Source: Thermoproteota archaeon
Lineage (GTDB): Archaea > Korarchaeota > Korarchaeia > Korarchaeales > Korarchaeaceae
NCBI GenBank assembly: GCA_027491395.1
Contig: JAOZFI010000043.1
Location: 1 to 64,000 of the forward strand
DNA: 64,000 nucleotides
Direction: 5' to 3'
The notes beneath the pieces were generated by a model. That model had not been told where the DNA came from and searched no databases. It saw only the letters and a list, made by a program, of their open reading frames with translations. Both the position numbers and the translations under genes were made by a program. Shown piece by piece: positions 49,669-57,658 of the stretch; the first letter of the stretch is position 1; each line of letters starts with the position of its first letter.

Positions 49669-50646
49669 TCAGATGTCGGTCAGTGGCCACTCTATCTCAT
49701 CTATCCTCCACTGGGGTTTTATGGAAGACTCCTCAATGGGTTCGGGTCCCCTTATCCTATAAGAGAGTATCGCGGTCCAGGCTATCATGGCCCCGTTGTC
49801 CCTCACGAGCTCCACGGGAGGGACCTTGAGCTCAGCACCCCTCTCGCGGCACATGACCTCCGCTTTCTCCTTCAATCTAGGGGAGGCAGCGACCCCTCCG
49901 ACCAATAGGAGTTCGTCTTTACCGCTCAGGGCCAAGGCCCTCTCAGCCACCTCTATCGTCATGGAGAAGGCCACTTCCATGAAACTCCAGACGACATCCT
50001 CGACCCTCTCTCCCGACTTTATTCTCCTCAATGCCTCGGTGAGGAGGCCGCTGAACGACAGGTCCATCCCTTTCACGGTGTAGGGGAGCTCCACCCACGT
50101 ACCAACCATTCTATCCAATTTCGGTCCGGCCGGAAAGGGAAGACCTATCTCTCTGCCCAATTTGTCCTGAGCATTACCCAAGCCCACATCTAGGGTCTCT
50201 CCTAGGACCACATACCTCCTGCCGTTGTGGGTGATCACTTGGGTGTTGCCACCGGAAATGTAGAGCACGACGGGATCATAACTCTTAGTGATCTTCCTGC
50301 CTATCTCCACGTGGGCCAAGGGATGGTTGACACCCACTAAGGGCTTCCCATATCTCAGTGCCAGTGATCTAGATATGAAGGCTCCTATTAACAGGGCCTG
50401 TCCTATTCCAGGTCCCCGAGAATAACCGATGATGGAGATGTCAGAGAGGGTCAGGCCAGCTCGATCCAAGGCATCCTTTATCACCTTCACCGCGGTGTTG
50501 AAATGATGTTCAGCTAACTCATGGGGCCTCATGCCCCCCTCCGGAGACTTGTAGGAGTCCCACACGTTGGCGAGTATCTCGCCCTCTGAGGTTACGATCC
50601 CCACCCCGAAGGTGTGGGCCGTCGACTCTATACCTAGTGAGATCAC
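49669..50646 (-). CDS. kae1: tRNA t6A threonylcarbamoyltransferase Kae1
   Basis: Catalytic subunit of the KEOPS complex, which makes t6A37 in ANN-reading tRNAs. ASKHA-fold motifs: GIESTAHTFGVGIV, the metal histidines in NHPLAHVEIG, ISGGNTQVI, and LPFPAGPKLD. 325 residues, not fused to Bud32. Its start overlaps the stop of the TsaC-type gene by four bases, so two steps of one pathway are coupled. Confidence 0.96.
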   Translation of the reverse strand: MISLGIESTAHTFGVGIVTSEGEILANVWDSYKSPEGGMRPHELAEHHFNTAVKVIKDALDRAGLTLSDISIIGYSRGPGIGQALLIGAFISRSLALRYGKPLVGVNHPLAHVEIGRKITKSYDPVVLYISGGNTQVITHNGRRYVVLGETLDVGLGNAQDKLGREIGLPFPAGPKLDRMVGTWVELPYTVKGMDLSFSGLLTEALRRIKSGERVEDVVWSFMEVAFSMTIEVAERALALSGKDELLLVGGVAASPRLKEKAEVMCRERGAELKVPPVELVRDNGAMIAWTAILSYRIRGPEPIEESSIKPQWRIDEIEWPLTDI

Positions 50647-51263
50647 CTTACCCTCTCGTAAACCCTCAGTATTCTCTCGAATGGCACATCTCCCTCCCTC
50701 ACTAGCACGGGTCTCTCACCCGTGAGGTCCACTACGGTGGATGGCCTGCTGGGTGGAAGAACGCCGTAGTCTAGGAGTAGATCAACCTCAATCTCCTCAG
50801 CTACCTCCCTAGGATCTCTCTTAGGGGGTGAGCCCGACCTGTTCGCGCTAGTGGCCGTTACGGCCCTACCGAAGGATCTAATGAGGCCACGAGTCATATC
50901 CAGATCCGGGATCCTCACGCCTATAGCCCTAGGATTCACAGAATCCAGGACCCTCTCGGTCTTGGGCAGTATGAAAGTCACCTTGCCCGGTAGGAAGTGC
51001 CTAATCAGCTCCCTGCTTACCTTGTTCAGCACGGCGTACCTCTCTAACATGTCAAAGTCGCTGACCGCTATAGTCAGGGGCTTGTCTCTCCCTCTACCCT
51101 TGACCTCGTACACCCTCAACACCGCCCTCTCATTCTCCGCATCTGCGCCCAGCCCATACACCGTGTCCGTGGGGTAGACCACTAGCCCTCCGGATCTCCA
51201 TACACCCACCACTTCACTGACACAGGCGTCATCGCACCCTCTCTTAACGTCCAGCCACCTCAC
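50643..51263 (-). CDS. tsaC: Threonylcarbamoyl-AMP synthase (TsaC/YrdC type)
   Basis: Makes the threonylcarbamoyl adenylate used by Kae1. YrdC signature VYPTDTVYGLGADAEN, the KGRGRDKPLTI lysine-arginine site and TSANRSGSPP are present. Only the YrdC domain is present; the Sua5 extension is absent (206 residues). GTG at 51263 is chosen because TATA ATTTAATAAT lies 26 nt upstream, giving a leaderless mRNA; a farther ATG at 51323 overlaps map. Confidence 0.92.
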   Translation of the reverse strand: MRWLDVKRGCDDACVSEVVGVWRSGGLVVYPTDTVYGLGADAENERAVLRVYEVKGRGRDKPLTIAVSDFDMLERYAVLNKVSRELIRHFLPGKVTFILPKTERVLDSVNPRAIGVRIPDLDMTRGLIRSFGRAVTATSANRSGSPPKRDPREVAEEIEVDLLLDYGVLPPSRPSTVVDLTGERPVLVREGDVPFERILRVYERVR

Positions 51264-51283
51264 AAAGCGAATGGGATGAAACG

Positions 51284-51293
51284 ATTTAATAAT
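51284..51293. promoter_or_regulatory. Shared TATA box, tsaC and map
   Basis: ATTTAATAAT lies about 26 nt from the tsaC GTG on the left and about 33 nt from the map ATG on the right, where GATAGGG precedes the start. It is the only TATA-like string in the 58-bp gap. Confidence 0.5.
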
Positions 51294-51321
51294 CCTCCCG
51301 TGAGAGTTCCAGCGATAGGGC

Positions 51322-52236
51322 ATGGATGATGAGCAGCTTGAATCTTACTTGAAACTGGGTGAAGAGCACTCTTACATCCTAGAGCGTATGAGAAGAAAGA
51401 TCGAACCCGGTGCAAGCGTTCTGGATCTTGTTGAAGAATCCGAGAGACTGGTCAGGGAGAGGGGATACTCACTAGCCTTCCCCACCAACCTCTCCATAAA
51501 CGAGGTCGCAGCTCACTACACCCCCTTTCCAGGGGACGAACTGAGGATCCCAGAAACTGGCTTAATAAAGCTGGATATGGGCTCCCACCTGGGAGGGTGG
51601 ATAGTAGATGCCGCTAGATCCGTCGCTCTCGAAGAGAAATACGAGGAGATGGTTCAAGTTGCCAGAGAGGCCCTCGATAACGCGATAGATAGGATGATCC
51701 CGGGGAACAAGATAAGGGAGGTCAGCGAGGCGATATACGACACGATAGTGTCAGCAGGATACAAGCCCATACGCAACCTCACTGGCCATATGGTGAGGCC
51801 ATACGAACTCCACGCTGGCATCGAGGTTCCAAACGTCCCAACCGGGAGAAGCATGGGTTACAAGATCAAGGAGAAGGATATCTTCGCGATAGAGCCCTTC
51901 GTAACCCTCCCAGAGGCCAGAGGATATGTGGTTCCTTTGGGAGAGCCCCTAATATTCTCCTTAGGTAGGAAGAAGGGCAGAACCCGCGATGAGATTGAGA
52001 GGAGGATTCTCAAGATAGTGGAAAAGAATTACAAGAGGCTTCCCTTCTGTGAGAGATGGCTATTCAAGGAGATCGGCCACAGAGTTAATCATGCCCTGTC
52101 CAGACTGGTAGATAAGAGGATCCTCATACCCTACCCTCCCCTGATTGAGGTCTCGGGGATGATGGTCGCCCAATATGAGGACACGGTCCTCGTAACTGCA
52201 GATGGCCCCCTCAGGCTTACGGGGGAGAGGGGTTGA
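51322..52236 (+). CDS. map: Methionine aminopeptidase, type II
   Basis: Removes the initiator methionine. Metal ligands fit: two Asp in KLDMGSHLGGWIVDAA, His in NLTGHMVRPYELHAG, Glu in FAIEPFVT, and Glu in MVAQYEDTVLV. The active-site His is in INEVAAHYTPFPGD. 304 residues with the type II helical insert. Overlaps hjc by four bases. Confidence 0.96.
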   Translation: MDDEQLESYLKLGEEHSYILERMRRKIEPGASVLDLVEESERLVRERGYSLAFPTNLSINEVAAHYTPFPGDELRIPETGLIKLDMGSHLGGWIVDAARSVALEEKYEEMVQVAREALDNAIDRMIPGNKIREVSEAIYDTIVSAGYKPIRNLTGHMVRPYELHAGIEVPNVPTGRSMGYKIKEKDIFAIEPFVTLPEARGYVVPLGEPLIFSLGRKKGRTRDEIERRILKIVEKNYKRLPFCERWLFKEIGHRVNHALSRLVDKRILIPYPPLIEVSGMMVAQYEDTVLVTADGPLRLTGERG

Positions 52237-52640
52237 GGAGAAAGGCTAAGGGGACTAGAGCAGAGAGGGACCTCCTAGACAAGTTATGGAGGCAGGGAAT
52301 AGCGGCAGTGAGGATAGCAGGAAGCGGATCCACCAGTCATCCATCTAGCGATGTGATCGCTGGCTACAAGGGAAGAATAGCTGTCATCGAAGTTAAGACC
52401 ACATCTAAGGAGACCGTTTACATTCCCTCAGAAGAGGTGACCTCCATGAGGAGGCTGGCAGAGCTGCTTGGGGGGGAGTGCTGGTTCGCGGTGAAGTTCT
52501 CCTCAGATAGGGGTAAGTTCTACCTGCTGAAGATGGAGGATGCCAAGGAATTGAAATCAGGATCCATCGCTATAGACATAGGGACAGCGAGGTCCAAGGG
52601 GCTGTCCGTAGAGGATTTCGCCCAGGTGATCAAGGCTTGA
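52233..52640 (+). CDS. hjc: Holliday junction resolvase Hjc
   Basis: Cuts four-way DNA junctions. The nuclease motif is seen as the Glu in TRAERDLLDKL, PSSDVIAGYKG (Asp) and VIEVKTTSKETVYI (ExK). The conserved RIAGSGS follows. 135 residues, with TTG start at the map stop. Overlaps endA by 11 bp on the other strand. Confidence 0.95.
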   Translation: MRRKAKGTRAERDLLDKLWRQGIAAVRIAGSGSTSHPSSDVIAGYKGRIAVIEVKTTSKETVYIPSEEVTSMRRLAELLGGECWFAVKFSSDRGKFYLLKMEDAKELKSGSIAIDIGTARSKGLSVEDFAQVIKA

Positions 52641-53706
52641 ACCAAGACATCTTGTAGCTGACCACATGCTCTCCAGAAACTAGTGATACGATGAGGTCCT
52701 TTCTCACTGAAGTTGCAACCCTCCCAGACCTTATCAGATCAACAGGACGCACCTTATCTCCTACCGATCCAGCTACGCATAGGTAAGGTGCATGTTCGAG
52801 ACCAGGACCTCTCTCATATATCAGGAAGTCGGCTCCATACTTGGATCCAGCCTTGGGAACGTATCCCAAATCCCTCCAGTACCTGAACACCCTCTCCCTG
52901 ATCCTAGACCCCTCTCTCACCTCCGAAAAGATCCTTCTCAACTTGTCTAGGTCCAAGATCCTCCCATCGTAGGTCTCGACCCTCAGTTTGCCCTTGGAGG
53001 AGAGGTATATAGCTTCTATCAGAGGTAGCTGCAAGGGCTCTTCGTACTGCTTGAACGGTTCGGGCTTATCCACACCGAGAGGATGACCCCAAAACCCCTT
53101 AGCGTATAGATCTCCGGACCTCTCGTCGAACACTACAACCCTATCTCCCACTAGGGTACCTATAAGCTCCGGCAACTCTTCGACATCGTATCCGGTTCTC
53201 TTATCGGGCAAGAAGTTTTGGGCCCTGTAGTAGGTGACATTCATCTCGTCATCCACGACAGCCAATATAAGACCCTTCCTCAGCTTGGCCACCTTCTCAA
53301 CGGTGTCCAAGATGTACTTATGGGGTATGGGCTGGTCCTCGGAGAGAGGGAGGATTAGATCCTTGGCAGCAGCCTCTCCCACTCTAGCCCCCTTCGGATA
53401 GAGCCTGAGAAAGTCGGTTGATCTCTCGTACACGACGAGCCTTTCCCTTCTCCTGAGATCACTGAACACTACATACTTCAAGAAGGCCCTAGGATCGCTC
53501 ACAAAGAGTCTCATAAGATCCCGCAGCCCGACTTCACCGCTCTCGCCGAGAACCCTCAACCTCCCCCTCCAAACTAGGAATGCGGCCTCAAGCGGGTGGA
53601 GCTCTAGCTCACTACCGACGATCTCACCGTATCCTTGCTTATAGAGTCTGTCGACCTGCTCTGACACGTAGATCATCCCTTCCTTGAGCCTTCCCTCCAC
53701 AGACAT
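52630..53706 (-). CDS. endA: tRNA-splicing endonuclease EndA (homodimer type)
   Basis: Cuts tRNA introns at bulge-helix-bulge sites. The catalytic C-terminal repeat has Tyr in YVPKAGSKYGADFLIY, His in GPGLEHAPYLC and Lys in TSVRKDLIVSL. An N-terminal, degenerate repeat doubles the length to 358 residues, the alpha-2 (fused) form found in many Euryarchaeota, unlike the two-subunit crenarchaeal enzyme. It should splice the tRNA-Ile at 18295. Confidence 0.95.
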   Translation of the reverse strand: MSVEGRLKEGMIYVSEQVDRLYKQGYGEIVGSELELHPLEAAFLVWRGRLRVLGESGEVGLRDLMRLFVSDPRAFLKYVVFSDLRRRERLVVYERSTDFLRLYPKGARVGEAAAKDLILPLSEDQPIPHKYILDTVEKVAKLRKGLILAVVDDEMNVTYYRAQNFLPDKRTGYDVEELPELIGTLVGDRVVVFDERSGDLYAKGFWGHPLGVDKPEPFKQYEEPLQLPLIEAIYLSSKGKLRVETYDGRILDLDKLRRIFSEVREGSRIRERVFRYWRDLGYVPKAGSKYGADFLIYERGPGLEHAPYLCVAGSVGDKVRPVDLIRSGRVATSVRKDLIVSLVSGEHVVSYKMSWFKP

Positions 53707-53717
53707 TCCCGCATCCC

Positions 53718-54653
53718 TCAGGAAACCAATCTATTATCCAATCCCTCGAATAAGGAGTTCAGCACATTCTTGGCTAAGTCGATCCCGATCTCGGGATCAT
53801 CCCCCTTTCTCACATGTTCCACGAAGTACGCGAGTTCTCCCTGTAGGGGCTCCTTCCTCCTTATCCTAGGCTGCTCTATCCTGTCTGATGACTCTATCCT
53901 CACCGTTTGATCAGGGTAGTTCACAATGAGACTGCCCTCGTCACCCATTATCAGGGCCTCCCTGATCCCCGATGGCGTGAGCCAATTCGTTTCAATGGTG
54001 GAAACTATCCCACTTGGGAATCTAGCGAGGAATATCGCGAGGTCCTCCCCTCCCTCACCGTCCAGCAGCTTAGCCGTGTAGGAGGACACACTTGAGGGTG
54101 CCTCTCCCACTATGTGGTGCTGCACATACATCTCATGTATAGCTAAGTCCAAGGAGACACCTATCTTCCAGCCAATACTCTTCTTAGGGAGCCTTCCTAC
54201 TCTCCTAGACCATATAGACAACAATTTGCCTATCTTCTCATCATCTAGAAGCGATTTGGCCATGGACACGGCCGGGTTGAAGAGCTCTATGAATCCAGGC
54301 ATGAATACACCATCGGCCCTCTTAACGAGGGATTCCAAATTCGAGAGCTCTTCCCTACTGGTAACTACCGGTTTTTCGACGAGTACGGATGCCTCTGCCT
54401 CTAAAGCCTCCTTTGTGTCTCGAAAGAGGTACTGCGGAGTGACAGCTATGCTTACAGCATCCAAAGACTCCCTCCTGATCATCTCCTCTATCGATGTGTA
54501 ATGGTTCACATGGTAAATCTCCGCCAACCTCTTGGCGTTTTCCTCAACGATATCCATGACGGCAACGAGCTGAGCCTCGCCTATGGTCCTGTACACTCTA
54601 GCGTGAGCGGATCCGAACCACCCGCACCCCACTACACCGACTCTGACGGGCAA
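53718..54653 (-). CDS. Gfo/Idh/MocA family oxidoreductase
   Basis: NAD(P)-dependent sugar or inositol dehydrogenase family. Rossmann motif VGVVGCGWFGSAHARVY at the N-terminus and the catalytic VLVEKPV (EKP, about 92-98); the C-terminal sheet domain has SLDLAIHEMYVQHHIVG. 311 residues, TTG start. Substrate cannot be told. Such enzymes are common in nucleotide-sugar pathways. Confidence 0.88.
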   Translation of the reverse strand: MPVRVGVVGCGWFGSAHARVYRTIGEAQLVAVMDIVEENAKRLAEIYHVNHYTSIEEMIRRESLDAVSIAVTPQYLFRDTKEALEAEASVLVEKPVVTSREELSNLESLVKRADGVFMPGFIELFNPAVSMAKSLLDDEKIGKLLSIWSRRVGRLPKKSIGWKIGVSLDLAIHEMYVQHHIVGEAPSSVSSYTAKLLDGEGGEDLAIFLARFPSGIVSTIETNWLTPSGIREALIMGDEGSLIVNYPDQTVRIESSDRIEQPRIRRKEPLQGELAYFVEHVRKGDDPEIGIDLAKNVLNSLFEGLDNRLVS

Positions 54654-54708
54654 ATCCGATCCCGATAGGTATATTTCTTAGCCCATAAAAAGGGACCGGT
54701 GTAGGTCC

Positions 54709-55566
54709 ATGGGGGGCGGCAACATCGGGGGCTACTTGAGGCTCTTCCGTCCCAAGAACGCCCTAATGTCCGTATTGGGAGTTCTTGTCGGCTGGGTGAA
54801 CGTATCTGCCTCCCTTGGGCTCATTCCGAATCTGATCTTGGCTTGCGCTGTGCCGCCCCTCATCCTGATGGCCGGTAATGCGGTGAACGACTACTTTGAC
54901 GCTCCCATAGACAGGGTGAATAAACCAGACAGACCAATACCATCTGGGGAGGTCCCCCCTAGGGAAGCGATGACTTCCTATATCGTCTTGTCCCTCATAG
55001 GGGTTGCCTTGAGCATTCCCTTAGGTGTGGAAGAATTCATCTTAGCTTCTCTTTTCGCCCTCTCTTGGTACCTCTACGCCCGATGGATCAAAGCGATGGG
55101 ATTAGTGGGCAACATCCTAGTCAGCTTGGGGGTAGCATTTACTCTTATATTTGGAGCCTTGGCGGCTGACGGACTCAATGGAAAGGTGATCCTATTCTCC
55201 ACGATAGCCTTCACATCCAACTTAGCTAGGGAGGTAGTTAAAACCGTGGAGGACTTAAAGGGAGATTCACTCTATGGTTTAAGGACGGTGGCAGTGGTGA
55301 TGGGCCCCAAGAGGGCAGGCGCTTACGCCTCCCTGATGATCATTGTGGCCTCTGTCCTCACAATTTTACCTCCTCTAGCTGGCTTGACGGGCCCGGTATA
55401 CTTTCTCCTCTCAGTGATTCTCTCCCTTCCCCTATTACTCTACTCCGCTAGGGAATCGCTCAAAATAGATGAGATTAAGGCTAAGAGACTGAGCAGCACG
55501 CTGAAACTCTCCATGTTCCTCGGAATAATGGGGATGCTACTGGATCCTCTCATCCGATTAACCTGA
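54709..55566 (+). CDS. UbiA prenyltransferase, DGGGP synthase-like
   Basis: Membrane enzyme that probably adds the second geranylgeranyl chain of archaeal lipids. The two Mg-pyrophosphate motifs are AVNDYFDAPIDRVNKPDRP and KTVEDLKGDSLYGLRT. About eight to nine hydrophobic segments; 285 residues. Together with carS at 28485 it covers two consecutive steps of lipid synthesis. Convergent overlap of 17 bp with the first CBS gene. Confidence 0.9.
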   Translation: MGGGNIGGYLRLFRPKNALMSVLGVLVGWVNVSASLGLIPNLILACAVPPLILMAGNAVNDYFDAPIDRVNKPDRPIPSGEVPPREAMTSYIVLSLIGVALSIPLGVEEFILASLFALSWYLYARWIKAMGLVGNILVSLGVAFTLIFGALAADGLNGKVILFSTIAFTSNLAREVVKTVEDLKGDSLYGLRTVAVVMGPKRAGAYASLMIIVASVLTILPPLAGLTGPVYFLLSVILSLPLLLYSARESLKIDEIKAKRLSSTLKLSMFLGIMGMLLDPLIRLT

Positions 55567-56338
55567 GTAGGCTCCTCCTCTCTAGGACGCCGATCACCTT
55601 ATCGTCTTCGTTGACCACGGGAAGGGCTGGTAGGCCAGATTCTAGGAAGAGGTCTCTGGCCTTATTCACTGGGACGAACCCTCTGAGCCTCCTCGGGGCC
55701 TCCACCATCACATCCTCCACCAAGATCTTCCTGACCACGTTGTCCATGCGTATGGGATCCACATTTTCCCTAACGCCTAGGAAAGCCCTTGCCAGATTCC
55801 TCTCCGTAACTATGCCTATGAGCTTGCCTCCCTCCACCACAGGGAGTATCCTAGCGCCTCTCTCAAGCATCACGTTCCTCGCATGGACTATTCTCTCATT
55901 GGGCATTATCCTCGGGTGATCCTCCTTCACTAAGGCCTCAATGTCGCCATCATAATCGAGGGACTTCACTAAGTCCGTCTCGGTAATTATACCTACTAAC
56001 CTATCTCCTTCCACTACTGGGAGCGATCCGATCCCATTCTCGAGCATGATAGAAACTGCCTCCTTTATGGACATTCTGGGACCGATAGTAACTGGAGGCT
56101 CTGTCATCAGGGCGCTGACGTATATCCTCCTAGCCGGTATCCTCTCGAACCTAGACGAGCCTAGGCCCTCCATTATGTCCCTTATGCTGAGCACACCGAC
56201 GACCCTATCTCCGGAGGTGACTACCAAGTGGTTCACGTCGTTCCTCTCCATGAGGTCCAATGCGACCTCTACAGTTTCTCCCTTATCGATCGTGATGACC
56301 GAGGTCCTCATTATGCTAGAAACATCATTCTTAGGCAT
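55550..56338 (-). CDS. Four-CBS-domain protein (1 of 3)
   Basis: Contains four CBS motifs in tandem over 262 residues, with repeats such as VVTSGDRVVGVLSIRDIMEG and LPVVEGDRLVGIITETDLVK. CBS pairs bind adenosine nucleotides and act as sensors. No effector domain is attached. ATG at 56338 follows GGTGTGG. Last of three adjacent CBS genes; overlaps the next CBS gene by 8 bp. Confidence 0.87.
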   Translation of the reverse strand: MPKNDVSSIMRTSVITIDKGETVEVALDLMERNDVNHLVVTSGDRVVGVLSIRDIMEGLGSSRFERIPARRIYVSALMTEPPVTIGPRMSIKEAVSIMLENGIGSLPVVEGDRLVGIITETDLVKSLDYDGDIEALVKEDHPRIMPNERIVHARNVMLERGARILPVVEGGKLIGIVTERNLARAFLGVRENVDPIRMDNVVRKILVEDVMVEAPRRLRGFVPVNKARDLFLESGLPALPVVNEDDKVIGVLERRSLLRLIG

Positions 56339-57146
56339 TTGCCACACCTCTCACTAGGGCCTTCTTATCGACCACACCCACCAACTCATCGCCATCGAAG
56401 ACGGGGATTGCACTCACCCCCCACTCGATCATGTACCTAGCAGCCTTGGCTGCATCTTCCTCAGGATTGAGCCTTATCTCTATCTCCTTCATTATGTGCC
56501 TGGCGGTCTTCACCCGGACGTCCACACTGATCCTTCCGGTCCTCGATGGGATGAGAACGTACTTCTTAGCGAGATTGGGTTCCCACAGGGCTATATCTCC
56601 CTCGGTTATCATGCCCAAGTAGTTGCCCTCCGATCCAACTATCAGTACCCTGCTACCGTTGGCTATCAGCTTGGCCACCTTCTTTAGGTTGGTATTCGGG
56701 GGAATCACCTGATATTTCTCATCCATAAGATCCTTTATCTTGTAGGAGCCCCTCATACTCTCGGCGAAGAACCTAGAGATATCTGTCTCCGTCAGTATGC
56801 CCACTAGGGAAGAGTCCTTCACCACTGGAAGGCCCCCTATGCCCTTCTCGCTCATAACCTTGGAGGCGGTCCTGACGAGCTCATCGGGCCCTATTGTTAC
56901 GGGATTCCTCGTCATGAACCTGTCGATCAGGGAGTTCTCTGGATTCCTCCATCTCCAAGGCGCACCCCTCCTAGCTAGGGCCTTGGCGATGTCCGTCGCG
57001 GTAATTATCCCAACTACGTTATTTCCCTCCACAACCACCAATCGCCTTATCTTCCTCTCTAACATGAGGTTCCGGGCCCTACCGAGGGTATCTCGGGGGG
57101 TCACGGTGACGACTCTATCGGTCATATAATCCTTTACCTTAGCCAT
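56331..57146 (-). CDS. Four-CBS-domain protein (2 of 3)
   Basis: Four CBS repeats across 271 residues, e.g. VVVEGNNVVGIITATDIAKA and LPVVKDSSLVGILTETDISR. No fused catalytic or DNA-binding domain. Similar in layout to its neighbours, so probably from local duplication. ATG at 57146. Confidence 0.87.
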   Translation of the reverse strand: MAKVKDYMTDRVVTVTPRDTLGRARNLMLERKIRRLVVVEGNNVVGIITATDIAKALARRGAPWRWRNPENSLIDRFMTRNPVTIGPDELVRTASKVMSEKGIGGLPVVKDSSLVGILTETDISRFFAESMRGSYKIKDLMDEKYQVIPPNTNLKKVAKLIANGSRVLIVGSEGNYLGMITEGDIALWEPNLAKKYVLIPSRTGRISVDVRVKTARHIMKEIEIRLNPEEDAAKAARYMIEWGVSAIPVFDGDELVGVVDKKALVRGVANA

Positions 57147-57164
57147 CAAAATCGGGTACCCCCT

Positions 57165-57653
57165 TTATACTAGGCTCCAACCCTTCTTAGACTTAGCTAG
57201 CCTCAACCTCTCGGACAAGATGAACCATATGTGCGGAGCCACCTTCAGTATGTCGCGGGAGGAGATTATCCCAACTACCTTCTTGTTGGAGTTCACCACT
57301 ATCAGCCTTCTGACGTTGTGCTCCACCATGATCCTCGCTGCCTCATCGATATCTATGTTGTCCCTTACTATGACAGGCTCCTTGGTCATGACTTCCTCTA
57401 CCTTAACCTCTTCAGGTCTCCTTCCATCCTTCTTAGCTATGTACCGGGAGATCAGGTCCCTCTCCGTGACTATCCCCCTCAAGACCCCTTTCTCCATCAC
57501 GACCACGGAGCCTATGTTATGCTCGCTCATGAGCTGCGCTACCTTGAAGACCGTATCCTGAGGGGTCACGGTGATCAGGTTCCTGTTCATTATCTCGGAT
57601 ACCTTAAGCCTGAACTTGGGTTCATCACCTTTCTCGGGGAGCAGAGACCACAT
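57165..57653 (-). CDS. Two-CBS-domain protein (3 of 3)
   Basis: Two CBS repeats in 162 residues (VVVMEKGVLRGIVTERDLIS; LIVVNSNKKVVGIISSRDIL). ATG at 57653 follows GGAGTGAT. First of the CBS series and overlaps or touches the end of the NFACT gene, so the four genes likely form one operon. Confidence 0.87.
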   Translation of the reverse strand: MWSLLPEKGDEPKFRLKVSEIMNRNLITVTPQDTVFKVAQLMSEHNIGSVVVMEKGVLRGIVTERDLISRYIAKKDGRRPEEVKVEEVMTKEPVIVRDNIDIDEAARIMVEHNVRRLIVVNSNKKVVGIISSRDILKVAPHIWFILSERLRLAKSKKGWSLV

Positions 57654-57658
57654 AACTA

